DNA of 64,000 bases from assembly GCF_964340395.1 (NCBI RefSeq), contig NC_135563.1, forward strand, positions 17,478,151-17,542,150, read 5' to 3'. The position numbers and the translations under genes were made by a program. The notes below the pieces were generated by a model that ran no database searches, was not told where the DNA came from, and saw nothing but the letters and a program-made list of their open reading frames with translations. The DNA is from Glandiceps talaboti (lineage: Eukaryota; Hemichordata; Enteropneusta; Spengelidae). The number at the start of each line of letters is the position of its first letter. Within the stretch, counting starts at the first letter, position 1. Shown piece by piece: positions 38,701 to 50,700 of the stretch.

Positions 38701-41700
38701 TTATTTCATAATTACCATAAATTATCTGAGATTTTGAAAGAGAAATCCAATACTGCTGCTGGAAAGAAGGGAAGACCAGGAGGTGGAAACAAAACAGCAA
38801 GAAGTCTCCTGTCTATCAAATTTATTACTACTATGCTTAGGGCACTCTTCATGTAAGTCAATGTGTTACTGCTATGCCTAGGGCACTGTTCATGTAAGTC
38901 AATGTGTTACTACTATGCCTAGGGCACTGTTCATGTAAGTCAATGTGTTACTACTATGCTTAGGGCACTCTTCATGTAAGTCCATTTGGCACCCTTCATT
39001 TGAATCAGATTCTTTGAGTTGTGTGTGCTTATTGTTCATGAAAACTGAACTTGGAGAGTTTTGCACTTGAACTTATATAGCACAATGATACAATAACATT
39101 GACCCATCGAAAGGGTTGAATAATAATATACTGTCAGGTGATTTTATTATACTGATGACGTCTGGGTGATTCGGACGAAAGATACGTACTCGCTTCAAAA
39201 ACTAGATTTCAATAACTTTACTACTACTGCTATCAATAACGGAGTCAAGTATCACTTTCTATTACACAATAATAGACATATTACAAAGATAGCATATGAT
39301 TATATAAAGTTGATGTATAGAAATGTGTAATAAAGCCAAATACAGTCCTTGCTCATGCCAGGATTACCTTACAGTAACAAATGTGTAGGAGTTTACTTTG
39401 ATTTGTTCTCATCCTGCAGTGATGATATTCCAAGTCATCAGGAAAGTCTGACTGTCCTGCGAGAGAATCAAGACTTCCTACGATTGATAGTCAATGTATC
39501 TCTGCAGAAGATTCAACAAATACACGATAAAGGACAATGTGATGGACCTGGAGGAGAGAATAGAGACAAGATTTATAAGTATTGCACCACAATGGCAAGG
39601 TAGGTAATAAAGGGGATAAACTCTGTGGCATTTCAGTAAACTTTGGGTTCTGGAGAGTCATTTCATGATTTCACATCATATAAAGTGTGCTCGATTGCCA
39701 AGAAATACCAAATTGAAACTTGTTTCACATTCATTGTTCTGAGACCATTTTAGCCTTGATTCAGCATTGGGAGTCAGTTGGTATGCATATGTGTTAGATG
39801 AACAATGAATATTCATGACTCCTATTATTATATACGTATCATATATGTCTGCTGACTCTCATGAGGCAATGGTGGGTCACAGCTTGGACAATAAATGTGA
39901 ATTTTGTGTTTCGTGGCAACTGCATGAAATTTATGTGATTTTAAATTTCTTTCTATGGAATGCTCAATGATGAAAAGTTGCATTTCTTTCCAATTGAAGT
40001 TACAATGGTGGTGATGAGTCAAATGACAGTCTATTTGTGGAATTTACTACAAAGTTTGTATTATGTCATAAGCAGACTATGAAATCTTGTAGAATATGAC
40101 TTGCAAACTCCTAAGATATATCAATGCATTTTAAATGATGAATACAATCTATGCATTATTTCAGAGTTATGTTGAAGAAATACTCCACAGATGCCTATAC
40201 CCCTGATGAGCATGCAAAAAAAGAAAAGGTAAGATTTAGAAATATGTTAAATTAATCTTACCAACAGTTAGAGGATTGACCTTGTTGGGTGAAAGTAGAG
40301 GGCACTTGTAGAGTATATCTTTGGCATTGATGAGCAGTTCTACCAACAACCAAAGACTAACATATGAATCAAAGATTAACAAAGGTGAAAACATCTCCAC
40401 AGTCCAACCTTGTTGTTCAAAGTAATAAGATAAAGTGTATAGTAAGCTGTGCAGTAATCTGTACAAGTGCAGGAATATGGAAAGTGTTGAAAAGTCGATT
40501 ATGATGTGGTAGTGAATAGTCATGTATGATCCCCAAACCCTCCGTGTAATGGTAGTCTAAGTTTAATACTTTAACTGTATTTATGTGTTCATGCAGGGTA
40601 AAGCCTTGTCATCTCTGTGTCTGGAAGGAGTGTATAACATCATAAATATTATATGTAGTCGATACTCTGATAGAGTAGTGGATTTCCTACAACACCTTAA
40701 TACTGATGGGGATACAAGTGGAGTTGAAGATATGGATGATCAAGATGTGATACATCAATATATCAAACAATTTCAGGTTGGTGAAGCATCCTTTTCTATT
40801 CCAGTGTGAGCATTTCATTCTGACTGGCAGTTACTAATGAGGGCGTTGACCAATCTGGGCATTAAGGCAAGAATGACGTGGTATCAGCCATGTATCAAAG
40901 CTCACAGCTAGCTTTGGCATTTCGTGGCCATTGTTTCAACAGGTGTGAAGCTCCTGACATTGTTTACTCCCATAATGCCTTGCCCTAGTATACAGTAGAC
41001 ATTTTCTAAGCCAGATTACAAATATGTATAACTCTATTTTAGATATGTCACACAATGTTGAGTTGATGAAAACGACTTCTTGGTTGCTGGACCATAAAGA
41101 ATTGTAGAAAGATAAAATCTGTCTCGCATTTGTTCCCCTTCAGAGAAGTAACATTGTGTAGAGCTAGTGAAAATGACTTTCCTGTGTCATCTTAACAAAT
41201 CAGCTTCACTTTTGTTCCATTTTAAATTCTGTTGTAATGTTCTCTTCGTATATTTTGTCAGAGGTTGACTATGAATATTCTGAATGTAACAGAGGAACAA
41301 GATGTGAACTCTAAGGATGCCGTACAACTTTGTAATATCATATCATTACTTGCCAAGTATCTTAGTGTAACTGGACAACAGGTAGGAACACACACTGACT
41401 TATAATATCTAGCATATTACATTGTATAACATACACTGACTTATAATATCTAGCATATTATAACTTACCTTAATGACAGTGCCAGCGAGGCATACTTTTG
41501 CTGGATTATTTGTAACACTTACAAATACCTGGCCAGAGTACCCACTCTGGCACATACATATCTTGTGGTGTTGCTATCATTACATATGTTTATCCAAAAC
41601 AGCAAATATCATAAACAATAATGAATGTATATTGTTGTGATTCATGCACATGGAACATTTGCATGATCATTTGTCCATATGCATGCAGTAATGTTTTCGG

Positions 41701-44700
41701 TATCACACTACAGTGCAAAATACCAATAGTATGCAAGCTGACTGATGTATAAGAGTACTTATGTAGTAATATAACTTTCTTGTTGTCTACAGTTGAGGAG
41801 GGTGGTTACAAAATGGTATTGTGGTAAAAAATAAATTTCAATGTCAGAATCATCTAACTGAAGCCTTTCTAAATCCTAAATGTTCTACTTCAGTTTGTAC
41901 AGCTCCATTCCTGGGTGTCCAAGATATGCAAGGAACAGAATTTAGGTGGGTAGTATGTTCAAACTGTTCTTCTTTGCAAGAAACAGACTGTAAACTGTAA
42001 TATGGGCCAACAATTCAGTAAAAGTGTCATGCTAAAGACAGAATGTAATCAAGATGTATGGCCAAACTGTTCATAATACAGCAACACTACCAGGATATTA
42101 CTGTTATAATATTAATCACTGCTTTGATTTCATAACTCATCTCTCAGGGTTTTTGTCCTTTCATATTTTCTTTCAGATGATACATCTCTTACAAGAGTTT
42201 TCATCAACCTACTGCTTTTGTTGACAACTCAATCCACTTCTAATATCATAATTACAAGAGAAATTGCACAGGATATCCACAGTCAACTAGGTGATGTAGA
42301 TCAGGTACGTTATTAAAAATAATACAAATTTAGAGATATTTAAGGGTTAGGAAAAGCATCTCTACCAAGAGCATCTCTACCAAATGTCAAAGTTAGAACT
42401 TTTATGAGGCTATGCATAATTCTAGCCAACTCACCCAGATAACAATTTCCTGATATGCTCTGTCAATTGCTTTTTCCTATCATTTTGTTCCCTTCCTGTC
42501 CTTTTTTGATTCATTCAATAGGCCAAGGGCCTGTTTAAACTGACTCTAAAACCAAGGTATTAGATGTTGTCAAAAATGGAAAATTGTGGATAGTTAAAAC
42601 ATGGAATTATGAGCCCATATATTAGTATTACAAAGTGTATATGTGATGCAAAATATATTGTTCATTGTTACAAGAATGAAGACACTAGATGGTTACATTA
42701 CAATGTTTTTAGATATCTTTTAGTGGTTCCATGATTAAAGTGACCATACATTCAAAATTTATATAATAGTTTTATAGTACCAAATGACTGCTGCTGTTTC
42801 AATTTTAATAAATGATACCTATTTTTATATTATAAATACCAGGAAGTAGAAGTGGAGGATAAAACTCATTATGCAATTATTAACCCAAGAACTGCAGCAC
42901 CAACAGTACTGGTAAGTTCAAAGGTCACTTGAGGTCACCAACAGTATTGGTAAGTTCAAAGGTCACTGAGGGATCAGAAACATTTTTTTTAGCTGAAGTT
43001 ACCAAAGAGCCAGCTTTTATTGATTCCTTTTCTTTTTTCAAAGATTAGATTAAGATGAATCTAGACCTGAAAATGTCAGTCATAAAGAATCTGCTGTATA
43101 AAATAGCATAAAAGATGGCTGAATTTCTGACTAGTCTTAATGTTCTCAGCCGAGAAATCAGTGATGGCTAGTGTTTACAAAAAGTGTTCCTATCTTTCTT
43201 TTGAATTCTAGCTACTGTTGATGCATCAGATTGAGAAGTACATTGATGAGACAGAGTGGGTGTTGAGTTTATTGAAAGCTGATGCAGTTAACAGTAAAAT
43301 GACTGCATCAAAAGGTGAGGAACATCATTTACTCTGGCCTCTGTAGTTCAAAGCTACTGCCCAACTACTAAATGCAATGCATCGTGTATTTCAATCTCTA
43401 AATACCGCCCTCAATCATCAATTTTCTAAATCCTTTGTTTTTATATATACTCGTACACTTGCTATCTAGTGTTTTGTGTTCAGTGGTCCAATATTAGTTC
43501 CAAGTTACTGTCCAACCCTTGTATCACAATAAATTGAACATTTCTGCCTCCCAGTCATATTTACCAATCCATTTTTGTTTTTATTTGTGCATTTTACATA
43601 TTTGTTGAATGTCGTATTTTTCTTCTATGCGGAAAATATACATATGTATTTTTGTTCATATGTGCCCAGACTATTTAATCAGTATGCTTGATGGGACATT
43701 GGTAGTATTTTATACATATTGAATTTTGAGAAGATGAAAACTACTAACTTGAGGGTAAAACATTTATCTTTATTTGTAGATATTGATTCTCCTGGTCCAA
43801 CACAGAGAGACACATTGGACAAAGCAGTGTGTACACGCCTTGGTACCATGGTAACAGCTTTTCATGAATTGGTACAGTCAGCTGTACCAGTGGGTATGTC
43901 TATAGACTCCTTGCTGAAGACACTGACCAGGATGTATGGAACTTTAGCACTGCTGGCTAAATATGTAAGACTTTACTTTTATACATTTGTTTGTAGCACT
44001 TTCCCTAGATGTATGGAATATTATCTATCACGGTTTAGTGCTAGATAATATATAAGGCTCTGTTTTTCATGATAATGATCAGGGGTGAACAAATCCACTG
44101 GTCCTGGGTCCGAGACTAGCGATTTTTTGGGGGGCGGACCACACAAATTTTGCCTTGTTTGGTCCGTCGGACCAGTACCTTACTATTAATAACTATGTTA
44201 AAAAGTCATCTGAATATACAGATTCATAGGCAAGATTTAATGTTTCACATTAGCGGGATCTGGGACCACTTATTCTTTCAGCAGGACCACTGGATTTTTT
44301 AAGGCACTGGTCCGGGGACCACCAGTTCACAAAATGATTTGTTCACCCCTGTAATGTACATTTGTGTGCGACGCTTTCTCTAGATGCACAGAACATTTGC
44401 AGTACTAGTTAAATATGTCAGGCTGTATTTATGTAATACTGTACGTTTCATTTGTTTGTAGTGCTTTTTTCTGCAAGTATCCATACACCTGTCTCTTTGT
44501 CCATCCATAGACAACCCTATCTTTGACACCCAGCACTCATTTTCAACCAAACCTGGCACAAATGTCAGACATTAGAAGTTACATATTTATTTCAATTCAT
44601 TCTGTTCTGCAATGAGTGAAAACAATGGCTGGAATCTTTTCAGTTTTCCACAACAGTGGACTTTTTCAAGTTCAATTATTACATTCACTCACAAAATGTC

Positions 44701-47700
44701 ATCCAAATATTGTGTTGACCTGCCAAACTTTTGCAAGACGGGATGATGCACTCCCCAGTACGTTATATTGTAAATCTTTTTTCAAACAAAGTAAAAGTAC
44801 TAGCTGTCCCAATAATACGCTTTGGGTCTAACAAACAGTAAACAGTAATTAACATGGTACAAGAACTTCCAAAGCTTAATATCTTACTTACTTATTTGTT
44901 AAAATTTGTTTGGTTATAAATCCAATTCCTCTTTCTCTTGTTTTATACAATCAGTTCAAGACAAATGAAAAAAATAAGTATACAAGCATGCCTACGTGAT
45001 ATTCCAGTTTCAGAAAGACAAAAGATTGTATAGTTTGGCCACTAGTGGTGCTATTTGACAGCAGTGTCTGGCCACATGTCATACCCAGCTTATCATAAAG
45101 ACAAAAGATTATATAGTTTAGCCACTGGTGGCGCTATTTGACTGGCCACATGTCATACTCAGCTTATCATAAAGACATAACATTGTATAATTTGGACACT
45201 AGTGGTGCCATTTACAGCAGATTTGGGCTGAAAGTGTGGGCCAGATTTGTTCAGTTCAGTAGCGTACTGTGAAAATCACCCTCTTTATATAGCTTTACCA
45301 GCCAAGTGTATTTGACACCGATATGTTAATCCTAATGGGAACTGTGTCTTTTAAAAGCCACTGTTTTAACCCCAGGACCTCATATTAGTGTTATCTTATC
45401 AGTACAGCAATACAGATTAGATATGACCATTTTTTTGTTCTGGACAAAGTTGGGTTTTTTATAGCTCTACCACCCAACTGTATTTCATACCAAAATTTTA
45501 CAGGACAAGAAAGTAACTTACAGCACAAGAAAGTACACTGAACAAAAGTCAGAACAGATGCAATTGTTGCGTGTGTCTGTCTCTTGCAGAGGGTGGTTTA
45601 TATACGTTGTAATTCAATTGTTGCGTTGTATAGTTCGCACATAGTGTACAATAATGATATCATGCATGTATTTGGTTTGTCTGTCAAAATTATGACAGGA
45701 ACATTTGCTGTCTTTCATGGAGTCCTTGTTCAGTAAATCACCTTCTGCAAGAGACAGACACTAGCAACAGTTGTATTACAAAGTATATAAATCCCCCTCT
45801 GTGAGACAGACACATGCAACAATTGTATTACAATGTATATAAATCAGCCTCTGCAAGAGACAGACACTAGCAACAGTTATATTACAAAGTATATAAATCC
45901 CCCTCTGTGAGACAGACACATGCAACAATTGTATTACAATGTATATAAATCAGCCTCTGCAAGAGACAGACACTAGCAACAGTTATATTACAAAGTATAT
46001 AAATCCCCTCTGTGAGACAGACACATGCAACAAGTGGATTACAAAAGTATATAAATCCCCTCTGTGAGACAGACACAAACACAGTTGTATGTATTTTGTC
46101 AATTCTGTATAGCTTAATTTCTTTTACTAATTCACCTGCCCTTCTATGTCTGTCTGTGTGGATGACTTCCTCTTTGATGACCTTCATCACTGACCCACCT
46201 ATCTCAGTAGAAATGATAAAAACATGTTATCATCCCATCAAAACCAGGAGGAAACATGAAACAAACAGTACTGTTCTATGTACAAAACTTCTTCCCATTT
46301 TGATCCAATGTTAGATAAACCACTTAGTGGATAGTCCAGGGGAAACCCCTAATTCCCACCTGGAGTTGTGTGGAGAGTAGGTCACACAATTTCTACCTCC
46401 ATGCTTAGTTTCGTAATGTTAGTTGATTTAGTCACCATTGAAGTGGTTACCTTACATTCCTCAGGATTCATGATTTGAGTGTTTTGTTCTCTGTGTGTGG
46501 TATTATTATCACAAACTATCAATACATTACCACATTAATCTTCCTGACTTCCTTGTTTTCTATTGTTTTTAATATCAATATCAACATACCTAACAGACAG
46601 CCACTTAAATGTGTTAGTCAGAATAGTATGCAAAGCTCTTAACCTTTTGATAATATCAGGAGCTGAATTTCTACCATTTATAACGTTTGACAGATTTTTT
46701 AGTCTCCAAAGGCCCAAAGAATGCTACTAATACTACGTTTGGTTCTGTCTGTCCATATGTCTGTCTTTAATGAAGACTTGTATTTACAGAAGTTGTTTTT
46801 CATGTACACATATATAAAATGTACTAGATATATCAGGCACTGAATTTTCACCATTTACATGACTTTTGATAGATTTTTTGTCTCCATTTGCCAAAGGCCC
46901 AAAGAATCATGTCCTACTAGTACTACATTGGGTTATGTCTGTCCAAATGCCTGTCATCAACGAAGACATGTATTTACAGAAGTTGTTTTTCATGTACACA
47001 TATTTATAATACTTGAATGAACTGATAGTAGGCATCTCCTAGACACCTGGACCAGATATTTCTTGTGTGTGATATTGAATTCTTACAAAAATTATGAGAA
47101 GTATACCGTGCATATTAATCCTCTTTCTGCCAGGGGGTACTTGTTTGGACACAAAATACTAGAAGTTGGGGAAAAGAGATAATTCCTTTGATTTACATTT
47201 CTACTTTTAATAATCCCTTAATTTACATCCACCTTGGATAAATTTCCAGTAGTTTTCACATGTACTCACTTAAAATCAGAATTTGTAACTTTTTTTCATT
47301 TTCTTTTTCATTTTTCAGTACCTAACACTTTACAGTCAACATAGTGGACATTTATCGCCACGGTTTGAGAAGTTGGTTAAATTGACAGGTACCCATCTCA
47401 CACAGCAATGCTATGCTATGATTAATTATATACAGGTAGGTCTATAACAGCTATATGCTATGCTATGATTAATTATATACAGGTAAGTCTATTAAAATTA
47501 CTCGGTACAATAATGGTATACTTCCTCATACAAAATTTAATAGACTTGATACAGCCGGGCTGTGTAGATATTAAACACAGGTTGAGTTTGGAAGCTTTAC
47601 ATTTTCATTGGTAAATTACAAAAAAATATACAAACCCTCAATGAAAGATGGTGACATTCAGTGGTGACATTCAGTGGTTACACTGACAGGAGACTACTAC

Positions 47701-50700
47701 ACTATGATATACAACTTTCAAATTACCTTACATTCAACGCTTACATTTTGGCATTTAGTGGTGTCATCGTGACATTCAACTAATGTACACCATGACATTC
47801 AACTAACTTACACCATGACGTTCAACTGTTGAATCATGACATTCAACTAACTTACACCATGGCATTCAGCTGTTGTACCATGACATTCAGCTGTTACACT
47901 GACATTCAACTGTTGTATCATGACATTCAACTGTTACACCATGACATTCAACTTTTACACTGACATTCAACTGTTGTATCATGACATTCAATGGTTAGAT
48001 CGTATACTGACATTCAACTGACTCAGTCTGTGTCATTCAACTTTTACATTGTTAAATCATAGAGTTTGAGTAATTTCATACAGACTTCTTGTTAGTCTAG
48101 TTTCAACACTTTTTTTTCAAAGTGAAATAACATATTTTCACTTGAATCTGTTATGCACGAACCACCTTTATACATTATAAATTACAACATTCCAAAGTTG
48201 TTATTTCTCTAACAACATTGTAAATTGTATTTAATGAAAAAGCAACATTGTAAATTGGTGTTTAGGAGAAAGACCAAATGAACCCATTGTGAACTGCTGA
48301 AGTCAATTGTTATGTTTATTGTGAAACCAACCATATTGTAAATTATACTTGATAGCGATTTTTCCAATCACAAACGTAAATTACTCTTCTGCTTAATAGC
48401 ACTTTTTCAAAATACATTTCTTGTTGTTGGTAGGATAGAGGTTGCAATGTGAATACTTTAATCCGAGGCTGCAATAGATTGTGTGCTCCCCTAGGAGTTG
48501 AGGAAGTGTAAAGGGCCATTGTGCTGCCATTGATCCATGCAAGGGGTGATAATTGTGAGTGCCTTGAGCTCTCAGGAGGAAAGGCACATTATAAATTCGC
48601 ATTATTACTATTATTATCATTATTGACAACTGTTCAAAATTCCTCTCGGAGTATGTTTATTTTCTTGTCCTTGTTTCTCTCCTTCCACTCCATAAATCTC
48701 ACAATTACTTTAGTGTGTCTTGTTTCTTATCACAAACTTCATTTCAACACCACCAAAGCTGTGCACTAGTCAGTATAACTTTAATGACCTCTGAAATCAG
48801 GTTAGGTCAACTCATAGTTATTGGCAACTGTTTTGCCACTTGTTGTTAACTACACTAAAGCTGAGTCTGTCTAGTTTGAATAAATACTTTAAGCTCCTAT
48901 ACACATTGGTCATATCTCAGTCAACTATAGTTGTCTGGGGTGATATACACTGCTGCCCTCAATGGTGGTCACTTTTGCCCTGTCCCAAAGTTTATGTCAC
49001 ACGTTTGGTACTTTTTTGAAATGTATATTGAACATAAAACATTCAAGGTGTTAATAATAATTACTTTATCGATAAAATACACTGAAATATATTACATTAA
49101 ATAATGATTATATACTATCCAACCAAAAGCTAGTGCAGTGTATATATACAAAGTTTACTAGTTGGTATGTCAACAAACAGTGTTCCGTTTACATATCTTC
49201 CAGAAAAAATTTCTATGATGTAACACTTTCGCCAAACAGAAATAGTAATTCATATTTATATTGTATATGAACAAATCTGCCCTTAAATGCAATGTTATCA
49301 TTAGTATACGAATGCTATGGTTTTACTACAAAATCCAATATGGCTCCCACTGCATGAATGCAGCACTACCTTGGAAAGTTGGACCTGAACTTGTGGGACT
49401 TTGGGACTAGCGACTCGTAGTGACTAAGGCCCCTTAGGTCACTCGAATTTCCTTGACTGAATGAAGAAAAATATTTGGGAACAATTGTCTTCTTGCTTAT
49501 ATTATTTGTTCATCTTTTTCTTCTCATAGACAAGTCAAAATGAACAACTGAACCAGACAGCGTTAGGAGGCAAAGCAAGCAAAGGAAAAGACAAAAAGAA
49601 AACAGATTCTGTAGCTTCATCCAGTTCTGGTAAAGCTAAAATGTTAAAAGAAACCAAGTCTATACCAAACTTGATATTTGCCATTGAACAGTATGAGAAG
49701 TTCTTGATTCAACTCTCTAAGAAGTCAAAGGTAGGAGATTTGAATGGTAAACTCTTACAGGATAGAAAAAGAGAAAAGTGAAAAAAACAAAAACACAACA
49801 GATCGACATACAACATGATCATGCGATCCCAAACTTAGAAAAAAAAATTATCTGAAATCTAATTTGAGATGGGACTCTGATCATAAGTACTACTGAATAC
49901 TATATTTTCAAGGGATTTAATTTTTACTGAGAAAAAAATTGAGTGTTTTGTGTAGACCTAATTTTCACACTCTTTCTTATCTCAAACTTTATTTTAGTAC
50001 CACCATAAAATGTTGTCACCAAAAACATGCATTAGAGACTCAGTAGAACCTTAATGACCTTGCAAATGAGGTCAGTTGAATTAAAAGTTATGGCAGCCCG
50101 AGTCGTTATACCTCTAGCCGCTTACCTTTAACTAAACCCTGGCTGAGTTTTTGATTTACGAACAATGTTGGGATTAAAGTTCAAGTGAGAACAACTCACG
50201 ACACACTTATGAGATCCCAATAAATTAGTTCAAGTGAGAGCAACTCACGACACACTTATGAGATCCCAATAAATTAGAAGAAAATTGTATCCAAAATATA
50301 ATTTGACTGAGCTAAAACTCAGATTATTTTGAAATACTATATTGTCGAAGAATTTAATATTCACTGGGAAAATAATTGCCTGTTTTGTCTGAACATAATT
50401 TTCACTCACAGGTTTAAGAAGGTATGTGTGGTAACTATGAATCTTATTGTTACCCCAGTCAGTACATGTAATGCATGTCTCATCATTCTCACATTTTAAA
50501 TGATTTCATTGTGCTTTCATGGGATGTCATTTGCACCTTGATTATATTAAGCCTTGTATCTTTAATCACCAAATGTTACTGTGTAGCAATGTTGTTTGGT
50601 ACATTGTATCCAGTATAATAAACTTACTGTACTTGTCACACAGGTATGTACTTGGTATGTCAAATGTTTGTACTTGGTATGTCAAATACCAATTAATGTC

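Larger units (their letters stand above)
43965..47318. other. Large FANCI intron 29
   Basis: A 3.35-kb intron filled with an hAT-like element (44080), a tandem of about 90 bp with GCCACTAGTGGTGC (45010-45225), the minisatellite at 45738 and a 190-bp duplication at 46650. No exon seen. Confidence 0.75.
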
